A stretch of DNA of 64,000 bases from Brachionus rotundiformis (GCA_016802295.1 JAESIW010000020.1:2468035-2532034); one strand, 5' to 3'. Shown: positions 11,387-24,786, numbered from the stretch's first letter. Numbers and translations are program-made. The notes: generated by a model not told the origin, from the letters alone.

Positions 11387-12486
11387 TTACCAACATGGCA
11401 TTCGAGTCCAAAATGGAATTAGTGTTGTTCCATAAACATGAAAGCATTCTGGATCACTTCTGATTCGTGTAGCCACTACTTGTTTTCCCCAAACTGCATT
11501 CACAATTAAAAATACGCCATCTAAACTATCATAATTAACTTTTGAAGGAAGATAAAAAACATGATCTTGATTTAGCGCAATTCGCTTTTTTTGCTGAACT
11601 GGAACTTTATCGACTCCTTCTTGAACCTGATAGTTCAGAGTTAGGTCGGCAACATACCAACCTTTATTTAAGACTTTAACTACTTTGTTTGGAATTACAG
11701 GATCTTAGAAGATAAAAAAGAAAAAGATAAAATTTTAATATATATTTATTTTAATTACTATAAGTTTCACATTGATAACCAATAAAATTAGCTGGACATC
11801 TGCAAGCATTATTTTCGCAAGTCCCTCCGTTGTAACACGGGTTGGGTCTTGAACACAATTCTATTAGAGTGTCACAATATTTTCCTGTCCAAAATCCCAC
11901 ACAATAACAATATACTAGTAAATAGTAAAAAAAAATCATATTATCTTCATTCAAATAAATAAGTTCGCTTTACTTTCATCATTAACTACTTGGCAGACAG
12001 CATTGTTCTTGCAGGGATTCTGTTGAAGACATGGAGCAGATTGAATGGTTCGACAGTCTTTTCCAGTTCTACCTGGAGGACAAACACATCTGTAATCATT
12101 GCCTAAATCTTGGCAAGTACCACCTCCCCAACATGGTGAACTTGAGCAAACACTGTCACCAGGCTGCATTAATAAATCACATTTTTCTCCTTTAATTCCC
12201 TTGGAAACATATGTTTATTTCTTCTTGGTAAACAAAAAATTAAGATTTTACTGGAGGACAATGACAAAGATAACCAGTGCTTAATTGCTCACATTCTCCA
12301 TATCGACAAGTAAAATTTGTGCAAGCAAGAACATCGCCAACTAAAATTTTTTGCATTAAAAGAAAATTATTTATCATTTTTTAAATTCAGACCTTGAGCT
12401 GATACTCGATCAATTGAATAAATTGACAGGATAAATATAAAAACTGTTGGAATTAAAATAGTTCTGGAAATTGTTGGATACGACAT
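11387..12486 (-). CDS. Secreted EGF-repeat protein with cytolysin-domain-4-like C-terminus
   Basis: Five exons, 12486-12393, 12340-12252, 12199-11974, 11914-11759 and 11703-11387, give 293 aa. The N-terminus carries a hydrophobic segment (VFIFILSIYSI) followed by a likely signal-peptidase site near VSA. There are three EGF-like repeats after the N-terminal Cys module (CSSSPCWGGGTC, CLQQNPCKNNAVC, CYNGGTC). The C-terminal domain starts near KGWYVADLTLNY and ends VYGTTLIPFW. The first gene of the minus-strand tandem cluster, it lies about 300 bp upstream of its nearest paralogue. Introns and phases are shared with the other two genes at the N-terminus, which shows tandem duplication. No catalytic residue is visible; binding at the cell surface is the best guess. 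Confidence 0.8.
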
Positions 12487-13650
12487 TGTTGGTTTAATTT
12501 CTGAAAAAATTAAATTAAATTAATCACAAAAATTATCCACTTAAATAGAGAGACTTTAGGATCGGATATTCGTAGCTAAAAAGATAAGCATAAGATTAAC
12601 AAACATTTACTTTTGGCCTTGAAAGTTTGATAACAATTAAATTTGATGTTGGAATTCCCTAATTTTAAATGACAGTTTTAAAAGATAAAAATGCAACAAT
12701 TTGAATTATTTATAGGTAAATTTGGATTAAGTTTTTTTTTAAAGTTACTTAATTCAGAATAAACATCTTTTATGTACAATAATTCAAGTTAGTAATAAAC
12801 AAGATTCGTTTATTTTTTTAAAAGATTTTAAATTCTATTCAATATTCCATTTTTTTCAAATAAAAATCCTTAAATTTTAATATAATTAGATATATTTTTA
12901 AAATATTTAAATTAATTTTAGCTCCAATGGTTAAAAGTTTATTTATGATTGGGCGGTTAAGAACAATCTAAAATAAAAATTTTGAATTTAAACGTCTTAT
13001 CTAAATATTCATTACATTTTAATTTTTTAATAATTATCTAAAAAGCTTTCTCACACCTAAATATGTGATTCAAGTGTTGATTGTATCATCTTAATAATTG
13101 ATATAATCATATTCTTTAAAAAAAAAATCATAATTTTAATAATTTTTAAATTCTAAAATTGGAATCTTTTGAATTTCAGAGGATCGATTGACATTATTTT
13201 TTATAAAAAATCAAATTAAATAATTTAAGTTTTTACTGTTTATGATTTTATTTTATTTAATTTTAAAATTTTAAGCAAAAGTCATTCTGATATTTTTGAA
13301 AAGATATAGGTAATTTTTTATGATGATGACTAAGTTCATTCTTCTTTTATCAAATCTTTTTTTTATCAAAAAAAAATAAAATATAAATAGATTTACGATT
13401 TCTGTTGGGACAAGCTTAAAAAACTTGCACCAAAGCTTGGCACAGGTATCTTGCCCATCAAATCAAAATTTCGTAAAAGAAACTAAGGTACTTTGGAATA
13501 TAGCTCAATTAATTATATTCCATCCCGTTATTCTACAAAATCGAAACTGGAAAAGGATGACAAAACGAATTAAAAAAATTTTCCAATTCAACAAGTGGCT
13601 CTTACCTGTTATACAAATATGGACAATATTTAAGGATTTTGCAAATTGGT
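12487..13650. other. Intergenic spacer
   Basis: A/T-rich sequence upstream of the EGF cluster. A short plus-strand frame near 13,410-13,490 (WDKLKKLAPKLGTGILP) looks protein-like but ends at a stop and cannot be assigned. Confidence 0.4.
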
Positions 13651-13654
13651 AAAT

Positions 13655-13795
13655 CAGTTTTTATGCTTGTTCATACTGGAAAAACAACTTTACTTGTAAA
13701 CATGTGATAGCTATTGTCTGTAGAGATTCAAATGCTACAAATGTTCATTTAGGTAAAAATCGAAAAAAAGGGAAACTGGGACTAAATAAACAAAA
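13655..13795 (+). pseudogene. SWIM-type zinc-finger-like fragment
   Basis: One plus-strand frame reads ACSYWKNNFTCKHVIAIVC. The CKHVIAI core and the spacing to the upstream Cys/Trp resemble the SWIM zinc finger found at the C-terminus of MULE-type transposases. Only one cysteine of the first CxC pair is present, a stop lies just upstream, and no catalytic core is seen. This is probably a transposon remnant. Confidence 0.4.
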
Positions 13796-13799
13796 TTTG

Positions 13800-14745
13800 A
13801 AATTTTTAACGAATAGAATAATAATGATGATTAATTAATTATTAAATAAAATGATAATTCTATCAAATTTTTTTTTCATATCCTTTTTTCATAGGAAAAA
13901 TAACTTTAGTTGCACCAAATATTGTGCCTAAAAAAATTGAAATTAGAGTAAGATTATTTCAATTTAAAAGAAAAAGACGAATTAAGATATTTTAAAGCTT
14001 TACGAAAAAAGTTTCTGTAAATTAAAGAATAATTTTGAATAATTTTTGATTTTAATTAAAAAAATGATTTTCCAACCAAATAGATCAAATGACTATAAAA
14101 TTAAAAGTAAATTTTTTCAATTTAAATTAAGCCAATATGAAATTCAAAGTGAATATAGGTATCAGTGCCAAATTCAGCAAAAAAAAAGGCTAAGAAGAAA
14201 GCAATTCGTTATAAAATTTATCGAATTTTTTTAGCTGATCAGACTAAAATAGCGTTCAATAAGTAAAAAATTAATTTCTCTTGTTCCAGGGCTTCTATTT
14301 TTAGCATCGAGGTTCAATTTGGCTTGTATTTTCATCTTTTTATAAAATGAACTTATAAGTAAAAAGATAATTATCAGTAGATGTAGAAGAGTCTATTATG
14401 TGCTGGATTTTGAAGAATTTTAGCCTCTTCATAAAGATGCTCATTTACGGGATGTATAAAACTATCTGTTCTTTTTTAATTAACAAATCAAGCTTTCAGT
14501 TAAATCAAGTATTTTGATTTTTCTTACATAATAAACACAATATTATTATAATGAAAATACATATTAAAAACAAGATTAAAATTAATTAAAATTATTTATT
14601 TAAAAACTGAAAATTCTTTAAAAAATTTATTTTAAAACAAAAATAAAGAATAAATAAAAAAAAATTGGAAATAATTTTAAAATATAAATTTTCAAAATTA
14701 ACTAATTTTAATTGTAAAGATACATTTCCTACAATTCATCACGTT
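13800..14745. other. Intergenic spacer
   Basis: Lysine/asparagine-rich open stretches such as 14046-14234 are what AT-rich DNA yields by chance. No supported gene. Confidence 0.45.
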
Positions 14746-16296
14746 TCAATTTTTTCCAAAAGAAAAAATGTTTAAAATTTTTCTGTAAATTCCAGGGCCT
14801 CCCCAATATCCTCTGACAAAAAATATGATATAAAATTTGTTTTTTAAAATAAATGAAAAAAATACCTCACAAATGCAGTCCAGTACAAAAATGGCATAAA
14901 ATCTGATTTTAAATGAAACATAGTTCTTCGTTCTATGCCTTGATTGATAGGAAAAGTTTCTAGTGGCTTACCATCATAATCGAATTCTGCCAAAATCGTT
15001 TTTCCATAACCAGTAATTAATGGACACGAAGTATAACCATCATACTTAGCTTCACTAGCATCTTTTCCTTTGATGAAATTGCCTAAATTGGTTGCCAAAA
15101 CGCTGCTCTGTGCTGCAATAGCTGCTGCTGTTTTGCTCGTTGGCAAATTGGTACAATCTCCGATTCCAAAAACATTGGGATATTTTTTGTGCTGGAGAGA
15201 GTACTTATTCAAATCAACGTAGCCTGTTTGGTCGACTAAAGGACTATTTTTTATTTCATCATAAGGTTTCATTGGTGGACAAACATGCAACAACGAATAC
15301 TTGAAAATTCTAAATTAATTTTTAATCCTTTTTAAATAGAAAAATTACATCAAGTTTAACAATAGTTCCGGGTTGATCTAATTTTTCGAACACAGCTTTC
15401 TTATTTTTGTAATCAATTTCAATTAAATGGGTGAGTGTGTTTAACTTTATGTCTCTTTCTTTAACTACTTCCATCAAAGCTTCGGCGTATTTTTTGACAC
15501 CAAAAATAGCCGGAATAGTTGTACAATAGTAAACATCTCCTTTGCTGCGGAGTCCATTTTTCCTAAAATAGTCTTCAGCCAGGTACATTACTTTTTGAGG
15601 TGCACCTGGGCACTTAATTGGCACTTTAGGGAAAGTAAAAATAGCATTACCACCCTTATATCTCTGAATAGCTGGGAAAACATTTTTAACAGTTTCGTGT
15701 GAGTACATTGAAACAACTTGTTCATCATTTGCCATTGCTTCTTTCAGACCTTTTATCTAAACAAGATTAAATTTTTAAATTGTAAGAAAAAAATTTCTTA
15801 CTCCATCGAAGTCTATTCGAATGCCGGTTGCCATCACTAAATAATCATATTTTACTTTATCACCATTATCCATAGTAATCGAGTTAGACTCTGGCTCAAA
15901 AATAGAAGCTTTAGCTTTTATCCAATCGACTCCTCTGGGAATCATTTTGCTCTGTGATCGGCGAAATGAATCTGGATTTTTAACTCCTCCGGCAGCCAAG
16001 GTCCATCCTGGTTGATACACTTGAACAAAAAATATTACACATAATTAAATTTAAAAAGATTATTAAAAATTACAATGCCATTCAGATGGTTCGATAATGG
16101 CAACATTATTTTTTCCAAGTTTACGAACAAAACGACTTGAAATATTTAATCCAGCACTGCCTCCACCGACAACAACTAGTTTATAATTATCTTTAGAATT
16201 ATTTACAGAGCTTATTGATATATTTCTCAATAGAACTATATTGTTTAAAATTAATTTTGATTTTGATAAATTTAATAATTTTTTCTCAACTAACAT
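14746..16296 (-). CDS. SQOR: Sulfide:quinone oxidoreductase, mitochondrial
   Basis: Five exons, 16296-16074, 16019-15802, 15756-15349, 15299-14866 and 14812-14746, give 449 aa, close to the human length. A basic, hydrophobic N-terminal extension fits a mitochondrial targeting peptide. The FAD-binding Rossmann motif is VVVGGGSAG near residue 40. The two catalytic cysteines of the family are present, in IKCPGAPQK and YDGYTSCPL. The second FAD region is conserved (FGIGDCTNLPTSKTAAA) and the C-terminal membrane-binding part is present (LYWTAFVRGYWGGP). The enzyme oxidises hydrogen sulfide at the inner mitochondrial membrane and passes electrons to ubiquinone. All splice phases close cleanly. Confidence 0.96.
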
Positions 16297-18209
16297 TTTA
16301 CTAAAATTTTAAAAAATAATTTATCTAAATAAGCATGTATATAATGAAATTAAGTTTGAATAAATTACACAATCAATTTTGCTTTAAAAATATGCAAAGA
16401 TCTTGGAAAGATAAAAGGGAATGGTTTTATAAGTATGGTAAATATTTTATGATAATCATTACTTTTTCGAATAAAAAAATTAAAAATATATTTTTCTTAA
16501 CTAATTCAAATAAAATTTTAACGATACTTTTATATTAAATTTTTGTCTAGTCATTCTATCCAACGCTATTCTTGAAAACTTTTAACCAAATTTAACTTTG
16601 AGTACCTATAAATATATTATTTTCGTATAAAAGTATTTTCGATTAGTTATCCATATGTTGGCTTAACGATACACCATTACCAAGAGGGTGTTGCGGCAAT
16701 TTTTATTTTTAAATTAATTTCTCATATTATGAGAGTTTTTCAATGATATTAGATTTGAAATTTTCATATTTTCTTCCTTTATATCTCAAACTTAAGTGGA
16801 AGTTATTAATTTTGCCATTGATTAAATAATTATTATATCCTTAAGCTTATTTAATTTCTCTCTTTTATCTAGATATACTTATTGAATATAATTAGTCACT
16901 GTATTTAAAAATGTATTCGTTTCTATTGTTATTCTAATTTCAACTGAATCTAAATAACATTTTGAATTATTTGGTTAGATTATTAATAATTAAATGTTCC
17001 TTTGAGATTGGTTATTAGAATAGACTTCGATAAACACATTTTTATTATATTTATGTTTTTTCAAAAAAATTAAAATCTATTAGGAACCTTTAAAATAAAG
17101 TATTGATTACAAAATCAAATATTTGATATCACGAGGCTGTTTATGTAATAAAATTAAGTAAAAATCACAAATGCGCTCACTTTTACTTTTTGATAATGCT
17201 CTTACCTCGAAAATTTTTGCGAATTTGTTAAAAATTTGCTGAATAATTTATTTAAAATTCCTACGTAAAAATATGACGTTAATTTTGAATGAACTCTAAA
17301 AACTATAATAAAAGCTTTTTAAATTTTTAAAAGAAAAATAATGTTTAAATCAATTCAATGATGAAATTGAACTAATTAAATTACATTCTAACTTAATTAG
17401 TAACAACATCAAGAAAGGAAAAATAATAAAAATATAGATATGTACCAATAACCTATTAGCCTCTGAAAAACCTACAGTCTATCAATTTTATCAAATTATG
17501 ATAAACATTTTGGTCTACGGGATACTTAAATTCGGTAATTCCCATCCATCTCATGGTTAAAAACCAAAATAATTAAAACAATTTTTATATCGAAATAGAA
17601 AAATTTTAAATACATTCCTAAGATACCTTGCTTTCATAAGCATAATGAGAGTACCTTGTTCGACTAAAATCACAAAATCAATTGATGTATAGAATATTTT
17701 TTAAGTTTTAAGTTGAAATAATTTTTTTTTCTAGAGAATTGTAGATCGTTTCACAGTCTAAAGATATTTTATTTGTATAATTATTGTGTTGTTGAATAAT
17801 TATAAAAAAAATAAACTAAAAATAAATTAAGCATACAATTAATTTAAAATTGGTAATATATTAAATACAATTTTAACTTTTCTAAAATTAGAATATTCTT
17901 TTTTGACATGTTTTATTATTATGAACCTATTTTGTTGTCTAAATAGTTTTAAATTATTAAGAAAAAAAAGCAACTCTTGTGTCAAAAATTGATTAAATTT
18001 AAATTTCTTATAAAAATAAATTTATAAATCTATAAAAAAACTAATTAATCTATTTAATGAAAATGATCTTGTGATTGTGATTAACTTTTTGTATGGTTTT
18101 TGTTACAAAGACAAAAAAATGGCTATATAATGTTTAGAAAGCACTGTACCAAACTAATTAAATTTAATGATAATTGAAAATTTTGAAAAAAAATTCAAAA
18201 ATTTTCGAA
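16297..18209. other. Intergenic spacer between divergent SQOR and PPWD1
   Basis: About 1.9 kb of A/T-rich DNA. It must contain the promoters of two divergent genes, but no TATA box or other element could be assigned with confidence. The small frame at 16335-16538 is not gene-like. Confidence 0.45.
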
Positions 18210-21200
18210 ATGAGTGATCCAAGCGTTAAAAGGCCTTTGAACGAGTCAGACGAGTCCGAGGATGAATGGGTTGGTCCTAAACAATCTGAAAATAACCAAG
18301 AAGAGAAAGACGAGTCTGTTGCTGAGTCAGGATTAGACATTGAAGCGAAAAAACGTGAAATTAAAAAAAAAAAAAGTAAATCTTATCCATGAAATATCTA
18401 AATCTTGTTAATTTGATTTAAAAAATTAAGCTCAGGAATTAGAAAAAATTCATATAGAAAATCTTCCATGCTCTGAAAATTATGAGAAAAGTTACATGCA
18501 TCGAGACACCATAACTCATCTTGTGGTCACCATGTAAAATACATAGATATAATCTTAAAAAATATAAAAAACTTTTAATCTTATAATTTGATAGAACTGA
18601 TTTTGTAATAACTGGTAGTTCAGATGGCCATGTAAAATTTTGGAAAAAGCAAGAAGAAGGAATTGAATTTGTCAAACACTTTAGAACACATTTATCAATG
18701 CTAATGGGAATGACAGATAACTTTAATGGAACTTTACTGTGCACCATATCTTTGGACAAATCTCTCAAGGTATTCGACATTATTAATTTCGATATGATAA
18801 ACATGATTCGACTCGATTTTGTTCCATTTGCTTGTTCATTTATTCATGCCGATCGAGATCCTGTAGCTACAATTTGTGTGTATGTATCTACTTTTTTCTT
18901 AAATATTTAATTTAGACCAATTTTTTACCAGGAGCGAAAAAGATAAACCACTACTAAGAATTTTTGATGCACGGGGCAATAATCAGCCTTTACACATTAT
19001 TGAAAAACTTCACTACCAACCAGTCCATTTGATCAAAGTATTAATTTAAATATTATAAAAATTAATTTTAAAAAAATTTAAAAATTTAGTTTAATCATGT
19101 ACATGAAGTAGTGGTCTCTACTGATAAAAATGGAATGCTTGAATACTGGGCTGGTTCGCTGAATGAATATAAATTTCCCAAAAATGTATCATTCGAATCA
19201 AAAATGGATACAGATCTATATGAATTTGTCAAAGTTAAGACCATTGTTATTAATATAGCATTTAGTAGCAATGGAAAAATTATGGCCATTGTGTCCCGTG
19301 ATAGAAAAATAAGATTATTTGATTTCTTGACAGGAAAAATAATAAATACAATCGATGAGTCACTAGATCAATACTCGGCTCTTCAACAAGTAAAGATTGT
19401 TGGAACCAACGTAGCTCTTTTTTAAAGTTAAATTTTAAGTACTCTCAGCAAATGGGAAACATGGAATTTGGTAGACGTTTAGCTATGGAAAAAGACATTG
19501 AAAGGAATGAGGCTACTTTTTTCCAAAATCTTATCTTTGATGAAAGTGGTATGTTCTTAATATACGGAACCTTAATGGGTGTAAAAAGTAAGCTATCAAA
19601 CAAAAAACACCTAGCAATCTCCAATTAAATGTTAAATTTCAATTAAGTTTTTAATATTGAAACTATGGAAACAGTGAAATACCTCGGCAAACTGGAAAAT
19701 GCTCGTTTTTTGCATGTAGGTTTATTCCAAGGAATAACCAACAAACCAAAGGCCATATTAAGTATGGAAATGAGAGCATCAAATAACCCGGCTCTTCAAG
19801 TCGTGAAATATGATCCAACTATTTTTTGTACAGCTTATAAAAAAAATAGATTTTATTTGTTTACCAAACGAGAACCTGACGATACAAAAGGGTATCATTT
19901 TAAATTCATTTTTTTTAAATTTAATGAAAATTATTCAATCAGCTAATTTAGAGGAAGTACTGTCTGAATTAATTTTTAGTCACGAATTTAATTAACAGAC
20001 TATTTTTTTAACTGTAAATTCTTGATTTTTATTTAAGTTAATTTAAATTAAAAAAAATTAATTAATTTATTTATTTATTTATTATATCTAGTATATTAGA
20101 AGCTCTTGATACTCTTAGCATTTAAAATCTTGATTTTTTAAATAAATGATCATAACATGACTGATATAAAGGATTTATTTGACGGAAATTAACTAAGTAA
20201 ATTAAAAATAGATAAGGAAATTTATATGTTTTGAAAAAAATATATTCAAAGCTTTGTATGATTAAGCCATTTTTCTCAGCTTTTATTAAATTAATTAGAT
20301 TAAATTTTTTTCAGAATAATATTTATTTTCGTTCATGTTTTTTTGAAAGATTTGTCGCCTTTTACTCTTTATTAAAGATTATTAATAATTTTTGTAAACA
20401 TAAAATAAAACATAATTTCTTTGTTATTAGAAATTTCATCATTTAAAATTGGCAAATTGTATTAAAAAAGTATTTCAAAATTCAAATTAATCAGATTGAA
20501 ACTCTTGATTTTAATTATTTTCCTCTAAATTAGAAATTTAAAAATAAATTGTCAGAAACTAAATTTATTTACAAAATAACTAATTTAAGTGCTGATAATG
20601 AAAGAGATATATTCAATGAAAAACCCACAAAAGAAGAAATAGTCGCAGCTACTGAAGTAATTTAAAATTTCCCTCTCATATTATCGTGATTTTATTCATG
20701 TCTTTTATCCAGGAAAGTACTTTAAGTCGATTGGCTTCGTCTGCTACAGTACATACGACGTTTGGTGACATTGTTATGAACTTGTTCTACAAAGAATGTC
20801 CAAAAACAGTGGAAAATTTTGCTGTTCATTCCAGAAATGGATACTATAATGGGCACATATTTCATAGAGTCATAAAACAATTCATGATACAAACAGGTGA
20901 TCCTCAAGGAAATGGAACCGGTGGAACTTCTATTTGGGGCCATGAATTCGAGGATGAATTTCATCCTAATTTAAAACATGACAAGCCATACACAGTCAGC
21001 ATGGCCAATGCCGGACCAAACACTAATGGATCTCAATTTTTCATCACAGTCATCCCATGTGTAATTAAGATTAGAAAAAAATATTTTTTTTTAAATTATA
21101 TTTTTTAAGCCATGGTTAGATAAAAAGCACACTGTTTTTGGACGAGTGGTCAAGGGTATGGATGTGGTACAGAAGATATGTAATGCAAAAACGGATAAGC

Positions 21201-21250
21201 AAGACAAACCAATTGACGAAATAAAAATAATAAGCATATCAGTTAAATAA
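18210..21250 (+). CDS. PPWD1: Peptidylprolyl isomerase with WD repeats (PPWD1)
   Basis: Ten exons (18210-18375, 18431-18533, 18595-18879, 18932-19037, 19090-19389, 19449-19587, 19648-19891, 20590-20656, 20713-21060, 21110-21250) give 632 aa. The start is the ATG giving MSDPSVKRP; an upstream in-frame extension has only a TTG. The first two thirds form a WD40 propeller (SSDGHVKFWKK, DKNGMLEYW, SRDRKIRLF). A linker DIFNEKPTKEE follows, then a C-terminal cyclophilin domain with active-site residues intact (FHRVIKQFMIQTGD, NGSQFFIT, PWLDKKHTVFG). Human PPWD1 is a spliceosome-associated nuclear proline isomerase. Intron 7 is about 700 bp; the others are about 50-60 bp. Confidence 0.96.
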
Positions 21251-23160
21251 ACATGAGCAATAGATTGAAATGGTGATGAATTTTACAATTATATAACTTA
21301 CTAATAAAAATGTAATAAAATATTTAATGATACGTGATCTATGTATTTTTGAGTATTAAAGGTGTAAATTAAAACAGCTAATTTGAAAATGTCTTTAGAG
21401 ATTGGAATTTTATTAAATAAAAAAAAAATTATTTCTGTTATGAAAATTTGTTTTCGATTACTGCTTTAGATAAGTCGAATTTAATTGATTGTTTTCTTTT
21501 AATTTGCATTTTTTTATTTGCAATAACTAGATCGATTTCTTAGATCAATAAATCAACATTTAGATTACATATGATTGTGTAATTTAATATTCGACCAATG
21601 GTCGTTCATTTAAATCAGTATTTAAACCAGAGAATGTGTTTTTTCTTATTTTTTAAACAACAAATTTATAAATTCATTTTAACAGTTCTGAGAAAGACTG
21701 ATAAATTTTTTTTCCAGTGGTAATTGTATCTCTAAAATTGCCAAAGTTTTAAGGAAAAAACAATGGAGTGTAAAATTTGATAAAAAATATTTTAGAGAAG
21801 GTGTATGACCAATTAATTATTATCTTTTATTGGAATATGTTTATTAAATAATAAAAATTTGCTATTTCAGAGAAAGATAAAAAATAAATTTATAGCATTT
21901 AATCAATTAATAAGTTGTAATAAGGTTAAATAAGTAACATAAGTAAGATACAAAAATGAATATTCCTTTTGTATGAAAAAATAGACATTTTGGTTTAATT
22001 TAATGTATAAAAAGAGTCTGTGACCAAGTGTAAGAATCTAGATTTGAGACTTCTAGCTTATCTTAAAAAAATAATCTAGTAAAATGGAAAGAGCAGTTGC
22101 GGATGGCATAACCTTTATTTCAGCTCACTTTTTTTTTTATTTTTTTAGGCCTGATCGACCAAAAACTCCTTAAGAAAGCTTTATAAAAAATTAAAAGGGT
22201 ACAAATATATAAGTTTCATCAAAAACTGTTTTTGCTAAATATAAAAGAAGATTAAAAATAGTAAAGAAATTAAAGATCATAATAATTAAGTATTTATATG
22301 TTTTTTTATAATGGGAAGAATTCTCAATTGTCAGGTATTAGCTACACAGTGCAGCTGCAAGGTTTGTAGGTTCACTCAGTCCTATAAATGATTCATATTC
22401 ATTAATAAGTATAATCACAAGGGGAGCTGAATTTTGAATCCCATTATCTATTCAGTGTTTTTTAAGTAAATTGAGTTCTGAGTGATTTAATTGTCTAATG
22501 TGGTGTCCATTCTGAATTTAAGAATGCTTCAAATAGCAGTGTTCTATATAACTTGAATTTTTTTGATACTTTCTTTAGTAAAGAGATTTAGACATGGAAA
22601 TGAGTTAATTGTTCAACATATAACTATCATGTAAAGAGAACTAAAAGTGAATCATTTAAATTCCAACTTTTTATTCATAGGACTTTAATAAGATTTATTA
22701 GATTTGATTTTATAGAATTGTAATAATTTTTTTTCTGTACCGAGCTAGAGCTCTTACAGAATGAAAATTATAAATTTTAAAAAATTATATAGAAAGAGAT
22801 TAAAAAGAAAATATGATCAATGTTATTCTGAATTGATTTGCTCCATTACCTTGTTTGAGAAAGTTTATTAACCTGTTTCGCTGATATCAACTAGGAGTTT
22901 GTCATAACATTACTATCACAAATTAATTGAGTCATAAACCAGAAAAATTATTCAATTAATTTTTTAACACATTTTAGATATCTAGACCACTAGTTTGGCA
23001 TCGTTGACTATCAGACTTCCTAATTATTCCAATCAATTAATCAATCAGGTACAGGTAAATTTTGAAATTTTCAAATTTCCAACCTATTTTGTTTGCTAGA
23101 CATTACAGTTGAGTATTAAAAATTAGCTAATTGATTGATTGACATTAGATACTGAGATTC
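21251..23160. other. Intergenic spacer
   Basis: About 1.9 kb without recognisable genes. It separates PPWD1 from the homeobox gene and includes that gene's upstream region. Confidence 0.45.
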
Positions 23161-23166
23161 AATAAG

Positions 23167-23176
23167 TATATAAAAA
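23167..23176 (+). promoter_or_regulatory. TATA box of the divergent homeobox gene
   Basis: TATATAAAAA lies 55 bp before the ATG at 23222, a typical spacing for a TATA-driven promoter with a short leader. Confidence 0.55.
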
Positions 23177-23221
23177 CCTCAATCATTCTTTCTATCAACC
23201 AAAAATTAAAAACCATTAAAC

Positions 23222-24106
23222 ATGCAAAGCAACTTAATTGAAATAAAAAACAAAATGGTCATGGGTTCAAATGCTGAATATTCCAGCCAACAACCAGCAA
23301 TCACCTACACAAGGACTGGTTGCCCAAGTCCCCTCGAAAGCACTTATGAATCTTTCAATGAATACTCGACCGAAAATTCATCGTCACATCATTTGATTCC
23401 ATTTAATGGAAATGCGTCAAATCTCTTGCCCACCTTTAACCATTATGATTCCGGTTTTTACCAAAACAGTTCCCTAATCAACTCACCATATTTGACATCC
23501 ATACAGAACACTCTTCACCATCGAGCGTTCGATAATGTTAAAAAAAGCATTCAATTCCAATCTACTCCCAATAAATCATTTATTAACAATTCCCAAGTTA
23601 TTAATGAAAAATTAAAGCCATGCGAGAAGCCTGTGAATAAGAGTAAAGTTAACTTTCACAGTATAGTAGATTTGGCAACAAGTGCCATCATTGACGATAG
23701 TAAATTGAGCGATGAGTCAAAAATAAGTCAAAATTTATCACAAAATTCAAATCAGTCCTCAAACAATTTAAATCAATCAAATGATTTATTAAATTTTAAT
23801 GAAAAATTAAAATTAATGTCCCAATTAATAGCTAATAAAGAAAATTCATGTGAATTGATTACTAGAACGAAACGAAAACCTAGGACCCAAATAAATAAGC
23901 AACAGAAGGAAGTACTAGAATATGCCTACAAAATGAAGAGCTATCCAGATTCGAGTGAAATTGAATATTTGTGCAATTTACTTGGATTCGAAGAAAATGT
24001 CATTCGAGTAAGTTTTATTTAAAATATTTAAAAAAAAATATATAAATTAATATTTTTTTAGATATGGTTTCAAAATAAACGAGCAAGAAACAAAAGCAAA
24101 AATTAG
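23222..24106 (+). CDS. Divergent homeodomain protein, class uncertain
   Basis: Two exons, 23222-24007 and 24062-24106, give 276 aa. The first 210 residues are Ser/Asn-rich and of low complexity. The homeodomain is at the extreme C-terminus: it starts near TKRKPRTQINKQQKEVLEYA and finishes in exon 2 with IWFQNKRARNKSKN, then stop. Helix 3 is well conserved (WFQN, Gln at position 50), but helices 1 and 2 are unusual (YKMKSYPDSSEIEYLCNLLG). The intron splits the homeodomain just before IWFQN. It should be a nuclear DNA-binding regulator. I cannot assign it to a named family. Nothing follows the homeodomain. Confidence 0.88.
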
Positions 24107-24780
24107 AAAAAGTATTTATTTTTTTAAACAAATTGTAATATAGATTTTTGTATTTTATTTTTTAACCCAATATTTTTAATAAATTCAAAATTAAAAATTT
24201 ATATTTAATAAACCTCTACTCGATTATTATTTCGTAGATATTTTTAGCACAAAAAAGCTAAAATGAATATTAGAAAAATTATTTAACATGTATATATCTA
24301 AAATTATATTTACAAATAAAAGCATTTCCCAATTTTAAAATTTATTTAGACTACAGAGATTGGTTGTGTTTCAAAACGAATGACCAAAAAAGTCAAAAAT
24401 AATTATTTTATAAGACAGTGTTTGCCAAAATTAAATTTATTATCTAAAGAAGCCTTCGAATTGTTATATTGATCAATTTCGAACAATAAAGTTGTTTTCT
24501 ATTGATAAATTTGAAATATATAAAAAAGACATTTAATATAAAAGAAAACTAAAAATACGTGAAATATTTTGATAAATTGAATGTCTTTTAAAACGCATTA
24601 TATTTATGCGAAGGTGGTGAAAAAAAACTATCAATTGTTCAATTGAGAATAAACAAAATTCTAGGTAAAATGTATTTTTTTTAAAAGTAATAAAAAAACG
24701 ATTCAACCAAAACAGAAGGAAAGCAATTGATACTTAACTAAATAGTAAAAGTCTAATAGTAAAAGGTTTGATGATTTTCA
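24107..24780. other. Intergenic spacer
   Basis: A/T-rich, with no features beyond the promoter of the following gene. Confidence 0.45.
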
Positions 24781-24786
24781 ACTGGG

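Noticed and set aside
9161..12486. Notch-ligand (Delta/Jagged) genes
   Set aside because: No DSL domain or transmembrane segment; the C-terminal domain is unrelated to Notch ligands.
16335..16538. 67-aa frame upstream of SQOR
   Set aside because: Lys/Phe/Ile-rich chance frame with no homology and no promoter or splice context.
20231..20446. 71-aa frame inside PPWD1 intron 7
   Set aside because: It lies within an intron whose flanking exons splice in phase; composition is that of random AT-rich DNA.
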